Under the pieces are notes generated by a model. The model worked only from the letters and a program-made list of their open reading frames with translations. It had not been told where the DNA came from and ran no database searches. Shown in pieces: positions 25,284-40,321 of a stretch of DNA of 64,000 nt (position 1 is the stretch's first letter; the number at the start of each line of letters is the position of its first letter). Made by a program: the position numbers and the translations under genes. Source of the DNA: Thunnus maccoyii (taxonomy: Eukaryota; Chordata; Actinopteri; Scombriformes; Scombridae); NCBI RefSeq assembly GCF_910596095.1, contig NC_056540.1, forward strand, positions 21,600,501 through 21,664,500. Reading direction: 5' to 3'.

Positions 25284-25818
25284 GTCTTTTAAACTGAATC
25301 AAAACAGTTTCAACAAAAACTAAAATGATAACCTTCATGCAGGTAAGTTTTGAGGTTTGCTGCAGAACTGCATGATTACAGTTTGAGCTGAGTGTACATA
25401 ATAAACTGAGTAAACACCAATTATCGTTATTTTTAGCAAAAGACAAAAAAAGCTCTAAAAGAAAAAAAGCACATAAGTGTCTCACAGTTATTTGATACAA
25501 ACGGGAACAGAGTGTATGGATGTGGTAATGAAACAAAACAACAGCAACTAACTGACATTTTAGACCTGCGTGACAACGCACATGTGGAGAAATACGTTTA
25601 TGTAACTTAACTTTAACGGTGCTTTTGCAAATATATCACTATTATTATTGATGCTAGCTAACAAAGGTACCGCCAGCTCGGCCGTGTTTCTTCCCTCTTT
25701 AAGCTAGGTTTAGGCGGACAGCGCGGCCTACTATGTAGCAGCTTGTTAGCTTTCTAGCTACAGTGAAAACAAACTCACTGCTTCAAATAGCTGCTTATAA
25801 GATGAAACACTGTTTACC

Positions 25819-25975
25819 TGCAACCTTGATGTTTTCTGCCAAGACAAAGCAGGCCCGCTACCAGCGACTGTGGGCGATTATCTGGCTGCAGACAATAGCT
25901 AACAACAGACAGCCTCCTGCCAACGGACGACTGCCTCATTGACTGAGCTGCCACAAGGAGTCGCCGTCGTGTAAA
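25819..25975 (-). promoter_or_regulatory. zbtb33: zbtb33 noncoding first exon and promoter area
   Basis: On the minus strand, AAGGTTGCAG is followed by GTAAAC at 25817, a fitting donor for the acceptor at 24309-24308. The sequence just upstream is GC-richer and falls where the promoter should be. The exon itself is inferred from splice signals alone. Confidence 0.5.
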
Positions 25976-26186
25976 AGATTACAGCCATCAAACTACAAGG
26001 AGGTTACATTTAAAGACACATTTTAGGTAACAGTGTGGCTTCATTCTTGCCTAAATACAGCTATAAAATAGTGTCTGGACGTTATTTCAGTTCAAAATTG
26101 TTTACTTCTTAAAGTCGAGATAGCTTCCGGTTCAACAAGTCTGCCTTCACTATAAAAGCATAGAAACTGCAAGTGGTACACGTTTT

Positions 26187-26352
26187 TTTTCCCCCAACTG
26201 CATTCTGCGGAGACCCGCCCTCCTCTGCCTCTGATTGGCTGACCCTGATACTCCTACCCTAAACCTAACCAATCCAACCAAAGAAGGCAGCGAGTACTAG
26301 CCAATCAGAGGCAGAGGAGGGCGGGTCTTCGCGAATGCAGCTGGGAAATAAA
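26187..26352. mobile_element. Foldback MITE, copy 2
   Basis: Left arm 'aactgcattctgcggagacc' with CCTCTGCCTCTGATTGGCT; right arm AGCCAATCAGAGGCAGAGG with 'cttcgcgaatgcagctggg'. It shares arms and the central block 'gactagtactcgc' type (ccaaagaaggcagcgagtac) with copy 1 at 4360-4560. The arms pair over about 50 bp. This copy keeps longer arms than copy 1. Confidence 0.8.
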
Positions 26353-28240
26353 TAAGGCAACTAGTAACCATAGATACATGTATGCTAGTACCATCTTCCT
26401 CTTTATACACCCATGGTACCATCTAGTTGCCAATTCCACTTATTATAAGCTGCTTTTAGCTTGTTTTTCTGTAGTTGCTTACAAATATTGGTAGCCAGGG
26501 GTTGCATTTTTTGTGCTTGTTCCTAAAGTCTAGTTGCTTATTTGGGCTTAACGTAAAATAAAGTTTGACTGAGCTCCATCTAATGGATGGATGGGCACCT
26601 GACTGTTGTTTTAAGGAGGGTTTTGTGTTTTGGAGGAAATGTGTACTTATTCACATAACTGTGATTTTATAGCTTATATGTGATAATTTCCAAAAGGCAT
26701 AATGCCTCATCGCATTGGTCATATTCACAGATTTTAAAAAATAATGGACGTAGCCACCGTGACGTCACTCATTGGTTTGTGGACTCCCGTTTTGAAGCCT
26801 CGAGTTTGCATTTTGACCGTCGCCATCTTGGATTTTTTGAGCCAGAAGTGACCATGTTTGGACGAGAGGTTGGAGCTGACCCTAACACTAGCTTCTAGCT
26901 GCTAGCTTGTCTAGCATGGTGCATTTACAGTCTATGGTTAACTGTGAAAATGCTAATGCTAGTTTTCGCTAGCAAAAAAACTGAACATCCAACTCTTTAG
27001 AAGGTCTTTTAGCACAACCAAACACTAAGCAAGACCTTTTAGGCGACCAAAATGTAACAATTAACTTTCATGAACTGAAAACACACTGAAATAGTGACAG
27101 CTACACCCTTAACCCTAACCCTAACCATCCCCTTGCTCATGCCTAAACCTAATCAAGTGGGCATGTTGTGTAGTAAAGTAGGTGTGTCTTGTAGATGCTG
27201 CAAGTCTGCAGATAGACCTACTTGACGTTTTTGGAGCCGGCCTCAAGTGACCATTCGAGGAACTGCAGTTTTTAGTGTTCCCACATTGGCTTCATTTTTC
27301 AGCCCACTTTACTGAGAAAAGAAGGTCAGGGAAGAAACTGTAGATGGAAAATCTCCACACAAGGTTTCATCTTTGTCTTAAAAGCACCTTCATTATATCA
27401 GGGGGAACACATCCTGACAACTGGGATGGTCTCTGTCCTGTTCCCCTTGTGTGAAAGAAAAAAAGTTCACAAGAAAATTTTTGATCTAAAAATAAATGAA
27501 GTAATGATTTAAAAAAAATAGATTTCGGTGACTACAGTATATCTTTGTAAGAAGATCATTCAAACCAAAAAAAAAACAAACATTAGGAAATTTGTAATTT
27601 ATGTATGTAAAATTTGCCTAATAATATAACTATATGAATCATATTTTTCGGAAGGAAGAGACTGCAATCAAAGCAAGCAACAATGTCTTTATTTCGTAGC
27701 GAAATATTTCTCCAAATCTTTCTATTATCTATTTATTTATTTTCATTTTTATTATTATTATTATTATTATTATTTTTTATTCATCATAACACATTCCATT
27801 TCATCACAGTCCAAATGTTCACCATTGTCTTATAACAGGAAATACAAAATAGATGGATGAAGACAATGACAGTAAAATAAAAAATAATAAATATAGTAAA
27901 TAGGTACATTAAAATAAAATAAGGGCAATTCTATATGTTTTCAAAAATGTTATTATAATAATTGATTGCAAATATACTCTTGCTGATTTGAAGAGATTTG
28001 AGAGTTTAAAAAATATGTGAAATCATGAAAGAACAGAGAAAATATTGGCATTTTTTGACAAACGATATTTGTGAATAAAAAACTTAAAATAAAAAACCCA
28101 TTATAATTATCTATGTTATCCTCATTATTTATTTATTGAAAAGCTAAACATTACTATTACATATACAAGCGGAACCATGTGTATTACCAGTTCAGGGGGA
28201 CCGGATTCATTTAGTGGACAGACGCGTCAGTACTTCCTGT
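26353..28240. other. Intergenic DNA between zbtb33 and nkap
   Basis: Repeat-rich gap. A fragment of the foldback family lies near 26588-26625. A longer interspersed repeat spans about 26735-27310. AT-rich DNA with an (ATT)n run at 27745-27775 follows. No gene is visible on either strand. Confidence 0.6.
26735..27310. repeat. Interspersed repeat containing a telomere-like run
   Basis: Two outer blocks, 'cgtagccaccgtgacgtcac' and 'ggagccggcctcaagtgacc' to 'gcttcatttttcagcc', are ones I remember as frequent in percomorph genomes. Near 27107-27127 it holds CCCTTAACCCTAACCCTAACC, close to the vertebrate telomere unit. It has no coding capacity. Confidence 0.5.
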
Positions 28241-28275
28241 TATTAGACGTTTTTCTCGCGTAGAAACATGTTGCG
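28228..28275 (+). promoter_or_regulatory. nkap: nkap promoter motifs
   Basis: About 100-135 bp before the nkap ATG lie ACTTCCTG (ETS/GABP type, 28232-28239) and TCTCGCG (28254-28260). The second is the left part of TCTCGCGAGA, a motif found in many housekeeping promoters. These are assignments by consensus only. Confidence 0.3.
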
Positions 28276-28362
28276 ATAGTTTGTAAACATCCTTGATTCC
28301 CTTTAAATTCAGACTTTAAATCTTTATTTGTAGTTTATTTGTGTATTGTTGTCGGTAACGTT

Positions 28363-31854
<3,492 letters not shown>

Positions 31855-33392
31855 ACGTCACATCCACAGTTTTCACTTATTATCCTGTTAGACACCTTTT
31901 AGTCTTTGTTTTGTGACCTGAGGTGTTTTATTACGTTGAGTTTTAGAGGGATGTGCAGCGCGCAGGGAGGGTTTTTATATTCTAAATGTAAAGAAATGTG
32001 TAAAGACGGGAGTCAGCATCTTCTGGCACCTTAAAAGTTTTGTTTTGCTTCATTCTTACTTAATGGAACTAGTCTTTAATTTCATGGTTTAACCTCTTGT
32101 AAATTTTCACATGTAATCCTAAACAGAATAAATAAACTTTGATCAAGTCATTTTGTCGTTTTGACTTTTCTGTAAAATCAGCTACATTCATGGACACTCG
32201 GCATTTGTGGCTTCCTTAAAGTGTCCACTTTTGACCCGTTGTCATGAGGTGTGACAAATTCACCCGTTAGAGATTTTTTTAAAATCCAGTAATTCACAAC
32301 CTAAACAACAAACATTAAAGAAAGTTTTTTAAAAAAAAGTATAATTTTGTGTAGCATAAATGGTTTTTTGATCTTGTTAATCATTTGGTTACCACTGAGC
32401 TTTCTTTTAAATTATACAAAGTTATGTGATTTTTGATGTTTACTTTAGCTACTAGTGCAAATAAATACAGTATTCTGGCTGGTTCGCCTCTTAATAAGCA
32501 GCAGCCTGAATACCAGCCAGATGGGGGTTTATTAGCTTATTTGCAGTGATGTATTTGATCATTACTCAACTTTGACAAATTGTCCATCACTTGAAAGCAC
32601 AAACCTTCACAGATCTTTGTAATCTATATACTTGTCCAGTGGCTACTTATTCTGTAACGGGAGTTTCTACAAAACAGAAAACTAAATAAAATGGGCATTT
32701 TTTTTTACCATGTTTTTTCCTCTGAGTTTGGTTCAGTATCATTTAGGCTAAATTTAACTTTTTTATAGTTTACTTCACCTTAAGAAACCAGGATCACGAC
32801 TGTAATCAAAATAGTTTAAGAGCTGAGACCATTCGGTTTGTTACTTCAGGCACAAAAGGGTGTTTTAATAGTTAAATAACAAAACTCTGTGTCCACCTCA
32901 ATGTACTTGAGTTGATGGATGTTTCTTGTTCCAGTACCTCCATTGATGATGTGATATGTTGGTTATGACTGTATTTCAACTGGGAGCAAGTTTAGGTGTA
33001 AGGTGTATTGTGGATATAATGGCTCAACTGTGTGATGCAAGAAGAGATTATACTGAAGATATAACATTAATAAAAATAATCTGACGGAATCTCTGATGTG
33101 TTGTTTTCACAAAAATATGTATTGATGTATTACTACGTTGTATTATCACATCTATAAAGTCCATGTTAACAGCTGTAAAGCATTTATTTTATTTTAATCA
33201 TACCCTCTTGTCTGTCGCTGGTGGAATTCAACATATGAGTCAATCAACCCCAAACGTTTTCCAGTATGGAACAATTTAATTGATAACAGGGACACAACTG
33301 CCTTAAAAGACTGAAAAAACAAATAGCCGACTGTTAAATATCATCTTTTAATGTACAACAAAGAACTTTCTTCTTCTCTTCTGTCCTCGTCA
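31855..33392. other. Convergent 3' ends of nkap and ndufa1
   Basis: Starts with the nkap 3' UTR (signals AATAAA at 32127 and 32131). On the minus strand, TTTATT at 33183-33188 would serve as AATAAA for ndufa1. The AT-rich middle shows no gene; AKAP14, which lies here in human, is not present. Confidence 0.6.
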
Positions 33393-35649
33393 TCAGTGGA
33401 TGTTCTCAAGTCCCTGTTGAAGAAAAAGAGAGATTAAAACTCCATTTACAGTTCACAAATAATTTATTAACTAACTACGTTTTACCAAGTTTAAGTTTGA
33501 TGGATTTTTTTTAATGTTTTTTTTTTGTTTCTTCCAGACAACTGTTGTTTATATTCACGGGATTATTTAATGAAACTCATCTTGCACAGACTTGAAACTG
33601 AATAGAGATGATAAATAATCCATCACAGTGACCCTGCCGTCTGCTTTAAAAGGACCTAAACACCACAGGTCCACCTGTACAGGTGTTTTCATGACAGCGT
33701 GGACATAAATACACTGTAGTTAATCTTTATTCTGCGCCTGTTGGGCAAGTTACACCTTTAGCATGGATTTCAGGTAACTTCACATTATTAAATCAGAAAG
33801 GTCACCTTCAATCACAACAAAGTTAAGAGCATCTTTTAATTAGAAAAGTTGGCTGGGATGCTTCTTTTGCTTTTGAATAGATCGGGAAAAATCCATGTAG
33901 AGAGGATAGTAGTGAAACTGTTTCAACGTTAGAAATCATTCTCCTTTTCTGATTCAAGCAGGGTGGAAAATTAACTTTAGTCTACTGATCAAATGGCTGG
34001 TGAGTGAAGCAAACCTACCAGCCGCTTGCATATTTTACCAGCATTTTGCTGGTGGCTGGTGCTAATTTTATGCCCTGGTTTGAGTGTGCATTATTTGACA
34101 TAACGTAGAGTGATGAGTTAACATTATATCAGCTAAAATGTTACTTACATTTAGCCCAACAGGACATTAATAAATCAAATAGCATTTTACATTGTACTTC
34201 CCTTTAATGTTGTTGCACACTTTCAAACAGAGCAGCCTTTTACATCATCTAAACTACCCTGCTACACTCTAACATGAGAAAATGTTGCCATCATATCAGT
34301 CATTATATACTATTTATCTTTCAATATATTAGGAAAATATATAGCCAGAAATATCATCCAGTCAGACAGTGTGTCACTTTAAGATGCTGTTAGACCCTGA
34401 ATTTAAGTGACTCTGCTGTTTCATGTTGAATATCACCTGCACATGAACTCCTTCCAGTCAAGTCTTTTTCAAATAGTTTTTACCTTGAACTGAACAACCA
34501 CAGAGTAATAATGTTGACAAAATGAAGTAACACAAGTTTTCTATGATTTATTATCTCTCTCAAGTGAGACTGAAGACTTTGCTGGTTGACTTTCATTGAA
34601 GTAAAGCCCAACTCATAAATCCTCACAGACTTAACAGTACTGGTTTACATGTCGGCCGATAAGTAACAAGAAACATCAAAGATATGTATGAGGTATGAAC
34701 TTTTTTTTTCCTGGAGCTTTCTATGACACCTCACGGTCTTCTTCAGCGCATGGAGCTATGATGAAGCTCCATATTGACATCACTTGATGACAACTGAGCA
34801 AACTAGTTGAGGAAGAACACGAGATGCAGTTGAGAGCTCAGCTAAACGGACCTAGAATTAATTTTTTTTAATCTCCCGTTTCCCAGAAGATTCAGATAAT
34901 TCAAATGAGATAAGATTCAGATAATTTACATGTTTTGTCCCCCCAAAGAGCACAAACAAGTTTATTTTTCAACAGTAAAAATATCCCACTCAGTAAACAT
35001 CTACAAAGCCCCAAAGTCCCAAAAGATAATATTTTATATCTTGTGTACAAGATGTGGATCTGGTTTGCACAAGTTAATATCTTGTGGACACAACATACTG
35101 TCTTGTGAGCATAAGATAATAAACTATAATAATAAATAATAGAATAGAAACCAGAGATACAAACAGAACTATAATATCACACAGGTTGATTGCACAGGTT
35201 TTCCTAAAAAGGTTCTCGGTGATGTGAATCCAAACCCCACAGACTATGAGTTGCTTTCTTTTGAGAAACAGGTGCAATAGAAACATGTTTTGGTGCAGAT
35301 GATGATGTTGATATTGACGCATGGAGTCTCACCTTGGAGTCAAAGTGCCGTCCTGTTCCTGAGATCCGCTTGTCTCTCTGCATCAGGTACCAGTGCCACG
35401 GGACCCGGGCGATCCTCTTCTCCTGCGAGGGAAATAGGAGGTCGTTACTCGAGCAGGTAGTTTAATAAAAGCAGCACATTCACAGCTTTTCTTTCTACTT
35501 GTTAGCTTGTTCACAACCACATAAGCAGGCTGCAGCTTCCTCCTCACCTTTCCGTTGTTGGTGAACTTGTGGATCTGCGCGGTGGCGACGCCGGGAATGA
35601 TCAGACACACGGTCATGATGGCGAAGCCGGGCAGGATTTCATACCACAT
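33393..35649 (-). CDS. ndufa1: NADH dehydrogenase 1 alpha subcomplex subunit 1 (complex I MWFE)
   Basis: Three exons on the minus strand: 35548-35649 (ATG), 35333-35422 and 33393-33413 (stop TGA). They give exactly 70 aa, the same length as the human protein. The sequence starts [20 protein letters not shown], a single membrane helix that also serves for import into the inner membrane. It continues [19 protein letters not shown] and [20 protein letters not shown] and ends SKGLENIH. Human begins MWFEILPG, which gave the subunit its name; here Phe3 is Tyr. It is a supernumerary subunit needed to assemble complex I of the respiratory chain. The last exon codes only six residues and lies 1.9 kb from exon 2. 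It shares a promoter region with upf3b, head to head. Confidence 0.95.
33414..35332. other. ndufa1 intron 2
   Basis: Intron of 1.9 kb with donor GTGAGA and acceptor CAACAG. It is AT-rich. I see no exon, no box C/D or H/ACA RNA and no clear copy of the window's repeat families. Confidence 0.6.
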
Positions 35650-36461
35650 GGTTCAGAGTTTAACTGTCAGGCGACGAAGAGCAACTCTGATCACAACCAA
35701 GCCGCCCTAACACTTCCCCCGACTGTTTATTTTGCTAAGGAGCTAACAAAATGTCGACCGTCCTGGTGACCTATGTTCTGCTAGCGGAAGAACAAACACA
35801 CTTCCTGTTGGGGTTTTCCACAAGAAAAGCATCACCTCTTTAAAACTAAACAATCTATAATAAGAATAATTTACAAACAACCACACAGATAATTTAATTT
35901 TACATGCTGTCAAATGTTTCCGATTGTAATAGTTGTTTAAATGACTAGTGAACTGAAGGATTACTTCTTTAGTTAAATAAACAGATAATGCCGGATCTAA
36001 ATGGAATATTGGATGTTTACAGGAAAACCCGGGATCACTTAAACATGTCACATAATAGTTAAGTTATTGTTATGGTGTCAAAGTGTTTCAGACAAAAACA
36101 AACCGCTCAGAAACTGAGGGTCGGTCAGGCTTTTACTTTGAAGGGCGGCCGAAAAACGGAAACTATATTTTGCTGATTTTGGGAGGTAATTTTTTTTTAA
36201 ATGTAGAACTCTACGACGAAATGCCATTTCAGTCAAGATACAGGGAATATACATTTTAAAAGATATAAATTGTAATTATAAATTCAAATTCGTGGTAGAC
36301 GTTTGTTTTCTCCAACAGCGCCTCCCTCCGGCGTTGTCATAGAACTGCGGCTCCAACCGTCGAGAGGAAGTTAGCCACTAGCCGGCTAAGTTGCTACAAA
36401 AAGTAAACAAGTCTGAGAGATGAGATGAAATTCAGCCGTGGGACGAAATAGCTTTTCAATT
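35650..36461. promoter_or_regulatory. Bidirectional promoter of ndufa1 and upf3b
   Basis: About 0.8 kb separates the two start codons. Near the ndufa1 end are GCGGAAG (35784-35790) and CTTCCTG (35801-35807), both of the ETS core GGAAG. GABP/NRF-2 sites of this type are known in promoters of respiratory-chain genes. Near the upf3b end the DNA is richer in CpG (36310-36390). Confidence 0.5.
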
Positions 36462-39400
36462 ATGAAGGAAGACAAGGAAAACACTCGGCCCAAGGAGAGA
36501 AGGGTGGAAATAAGGTGCGAAGATGGAGAAAAAACGGAAAAGTCGAAGGAAAAGAAGGAGGCCATGACAAAGGTAAAACTTGCTAATAGGCTAGCGTTAG
36601 CGAAGGTTGCTATCAGCCGTTAGTTGTAAACAGTAACTTTTAAAGTTTGCCTCTTTCAACAGCGTGTTTTTAGATATTCAGATCTTAAATGTAAAGTCTA
36701 ATATACTTATTGTGTAATAAGTTAATGTCTAACTTAAAGTTAAAGCTAACAGCAGCCAATTGTTGCCTTCTTTTCCTCAGATTGTTTATAGTTATATTTT
36801 ATTTCCGTAGTGAACCCACTAACACCAAACATATAAAAGGAAACAAAAAATGCAATCCAAAGTTTAAAAAAATGTAATGTGGTTGTAACCCCAAAAGGAT
36901 ACAACAGCAAACTACTAAGAAGGGAAATAATTTTAAAAAATAAATAAAGAAAAAGTCAATTATCTTTACAGCAAATCCTTTCAGTTTCATTTAATCAAGT
37001 GACCTTCTTTCTTATATAATTAAGAATCAGATACATATAAAAGACACTTTGATGGTAGTTACTCAATCCAGCAAGCAAGGCATTTCCAATTGCCAGTGGT
37101 ACATGATTTTAAAAAAACCCCAAAAAACTCCATATTTGACTAAATGTGCTATCACAGCCACTCAGGACTGCTGACAACCTCTCTAGAGGAAGAATCCTTA
37201 AAGATCCCCTCCAGATTAGTTTTAAGATGTATATAAAATACTCTACTTCGAATAATAATGTGTCTGATATGGTTTTTCTATTAAAAAAAACTTCAATTAT
37301 CATGTTAAAATCCTTAAAATTACATCCTTCTCCCACAATAAAAAAAAAAATTCAGAATCTATGAATATGCAAATATTTTTCATTTCAGAAGTTTAACTGT
37401 TGGACACAACATGTCTCCTACATCACTGTAAAGTCCATTCTCAGTGTTTGTCCACTGGAGGCTTCAAGTTTCCACATCACACTTGTTTAAGTTGAATATT
37501 GAACCAGAATTGGCTACCAAACTAGTTGTGATGTCACAAACCCTTAAAATCAGATTTTCAGTGAGCTTGATGAGTCTGATGAAACTTTCCACTTTCATCA
37601 GACAAATGTGAAAACAGCCTTCTAGTGTCAAACTCTGCACATACATCAGTCTGCACAGTGAAGCTCAAACATTCAACTGTAGGAACAACAAGAAGAAAAA
37701 CATATTTTTGAGTGGAAGGGGACTTAAATATTTAATTGTACAACATATTAACTGAAGGGGGCTCAGACTCACCCCATTGGAGTAATATACATTCCCCTAA
37801 CAAAAGTTTTCCTCAGATTGATTAACCCAGCTGTCCTTATAACACTCTATTAATCTGTCAATGACTTTTTCCTAGATTGTGATCAGACGATTACCACCAA
37901 GTCTGACCAAGGAGGAGCTGGAGGAGCAGCTGCAACCGCTTCCAGAGGTGGACTACCTGGAGTTTTTCTCCAATGACACCAGGTGAATTTAGCCTTACAT
38001 TTCATTATTTTAAAAACATCAATAGTGACTCTAATATTTATTAACCTGACATGATTATTCTGTCCTTTCAGCCTTTACCCTCATCTCTTCGCAAGGGCTT
38101 ACATTAATTTCAAAAATCAAGAGGATATAGTTCTCTTCAGGGATCGATTTGATGGATATGTGTTCATTGACAACAGAGGTATGAGAAGAGCATGAAATTA
38201 TAGTTAAATAGACAAACTTGAGGGTTTTCTCATAAAATAATTGAGGCTTCATGCTTGTCTGCACATTGCTTCCAAACAGGACAGGAGTATCCTGCCATTG
38301 TGGAGTTTGCACCTTTTCAAAAAACTGCCAAAAAAAGAAGTAAGAAAAAGGACGCAAAATGTGGAACAATTACTGAAGGTAAAGGATTTATTGTTATCAA
38401 ACAGGGTATATATTATTTACTAACAGTCACATTTATGTACTGAATATTTTTGGTTGTATTTGTCATCAGTTTTCTAAAGGATTGTCTGGAGGATTTGTTC
38501 ACATTTTTTCTAGTCTTATCTTAATGCAGTACTCCCCTTTATGCAAAATACATTATTCTCCAATAACAGGCTTCAGTCTTTGTTAGTCAAATCAAGGGGG
38601 TATCTTCCCACTCTGTTTCAGTCATTTTAGTGCAAAATACCCAAGATACATATATGAGCATATGAACATTGTTGTCTAAGATGGACCTATCCCTTAATGC
38701 TAATGGTCGTCTTTGATAATTTTGTATCAAACCTCAACTCTTCCTCAAAAAGAAAATGCCCTGCTTTAGTTAAGTATAGTTGTGGGTACAGTTTTACGTG
38801 GCATTATTTAAAAATGCAGAGAATCAGTCTTGCCAGAAGCAGCAACATGTCTATATTTGTTGTTTATTTTCTTTCAGATCCTGATTACAAGAAATTTCTG
38901 GAATATTATAACGGAGATGAGGAAAAATTTACATCCACACCTGAGACCCTGTTGGAAGAGATTGAGGCAAAAACAAAGGAACTTGTAGGTATGTACATAG
39001 TCATAGTTCACCTAAAAGAGGTGTTTTGCTGGAGGGATAAATGAATATTCCAGTAAACCTAAACATACTTTTTCTGCCCTCAAGCTAAAAAAACAACTCC
39101 TCTGCTGGACTTCCTGAAGAATAAACAGGTAAATATGGCACAACAGTGTGGCACTAGTTGTGTTGAAATGCATGATGGAAGCTTGACTCATGTCCTGTTT
39201 TAATGTTGTTCAGAGACTCAGGGAGGAAAAGAAAGAGGAGAGAAGGAGGAGAGAACTTGAACGCAAGCGCCTGCGTGATGAGGAGCGTCGAAAGTGGAGG
39301 GAGGAGGAGAGAAGGAAGCGCAAAGAGGCCGAGAAGATGAAGAGACTTGAGAAACCGCTGGAGAAAGACAAGGACCATGTTAAAGAAGAACCAAAAATCA

Positions 39401-40321
39401 AAGTATGTGCTGCAGTGGGAAGAATCTGTTTGAAAGAGAGTGTAATTCCCCAAATCTTAATCTAACTTTGTCTTTATTTTTCACTGTGCAGCTCCTGAAG
39501 AAGCCAGACCGAGGGGGGGATGATGCCGATTCTGAGAAACCCAAGGAAAAAGCCAAGAAACCAGAGAGACCAAATAAAGAGGACAGATCCATGGGAAGTG
39601 CTGATCATAAGAGACGCCAGAACATTGAAAATAAGGAGGATCGGGGAAGGAAGTGAGTCTTTACAGTCAGTTCTTCTAAAAGACGTTGCTCTCTTTGAAC
39701 AGGATGCTTAAACAGGATTTGTGCTTTAACACACAGAGCAGACGAAGACGGGCGCAAGGAGTTCAGAGACCGCGATGCGGAGAGAGACAGGGAGCGTGAG
39801 CGGCGGCAGAAAGAGAAGGAGCGTATGAGGCGGCAGGACGAGGATCGGCGGAGAAGGAGAGAGCGGCAGGACGGAGAGAACGCCAGCATGAAGCGGGGGG
39901 AGGATGAGGGAAAAAAAGAAAAAGAGCGTGCCTCGGAAAAGAAAAGGGGTGAAAACGCGGCAGACTCCGCTCACACTGAGAAGCCAGAGAGGCCCGCCAA
40001 GGACAACAAGAAGGAGGAGAGCGCTAAAAGAGAGCGGCTACGAAATAAGGTAACGACTCTGGCCTTTCAAGTTATCAAGTAATTTCCTGCATTTGCTCTT
40101 TTTAAAACATTGTTGTTTGTTTGCTTTTGCATCAGGACCGGCCGGCTATTCAACTGTACCAGCCAGGGGCCAGAAGCCGCAATCGAGCAGCTGCAGGAGG
40201 AGGGGGAGGAGGGGGAGGAGGAGGAGGAGGAGGAGGAGGAGGAGGAGGCGCTGAATCCAGCTCTGTCGACAGAAAGCCAGATACTGAGACCAAGAAAGTG
40301 TCTGACAAAGGAGATGATTGA
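36462..40321 (+). CDS. upf3b: Nonsense-mediated decay factor UPF3B
   Basis: Ten exons: 36462-36572, 37876-37982, 38072-38178, 38280-38378, 38878-38988, 39085-39128, 39214-39402, 39492-39652, 39737-40049 and 40136-40321 (stop TGA). They join in frame to 475 aa; human UPF3B has 483. Residues about 38-145 form the RNP-like fold that binds UPF2 (KIVIRRLPPSLTKEELEEQL, FARAYINFKNQEDIVLFRDR, YPAIVEFAPFQK). Then comes a middle domain (DPDYKKFLEYY, TPLLDFLKNKQ) and a very long Arg/Lys/Glu-rich helical region. The C-terminal motif DRPAIQLYQPGARSRNR (415-431) is the exon-junction-complex binding motif. UPF3B links the exon junction complex to UPF2/UPF1 in decay of mRNAs with early stops. Odd: 18 Gly residues (435-452) follow the motif. 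Polyadenylation signal AATAAA is at 41189-41194. Confidence 0.96.
36573..37875. other. upf3b intron 1
   Basis: AT-rich intron. The part at about 37385-37680 ('ctcctacatcactgtaaagt', 'ccactggaggcttcaagttt') reminds me of an interspersed teleost repeat, but there is no second copy in this window to confirm it. Confidence 0.45.
38379..38877. other. upf3b intron 4
   Basis: Contains a diverged piece of the foldback repeat near 38565-38700 ('ggcttcagtctttgttagtc', 'tttagtgcaaaatacccaag'). No other feature. Confidence 0.5.
40196..40249. repeat. upf3b: In-frame (GGA)n triplet repeat coding for 18 glycines
   Basis: Eighteen codons, mostly GGA with two GGG and a final GGC, in the last exon of upf3b. 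The near-pure GGA run at the 3' side suggests recent expansion by slippage. Confidence 0.95.

Larger units (their letters stand above)
24306..25818. other. zbtb33 5' UTR intron, with two repeats
   Basis: Contains a 'gctgcaac' family repeat (24625-24838) and half of a foldback repeat (25066-25283). Nothing else is recognised. Confidence 0.6.

Noticed and set aside
28339-28362. Extended nkap start upstream of ATG 28363
   Set aside because: The extension begins at TTG, not ATG. The first ATG in frame is 28363.
36438-36461. Extended upf3b start
   Set aside because: The extension begins at GTG. ATG 36462 gives the expected short basic N-terminus.
39154-39974. Minus-strand frames rich in Ser/Leu/Phe opposite upf3b exons 7-9
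   Set aside because: They are antisense shadows of the Arg/Lys/Glu-rich helix of Upf3b.
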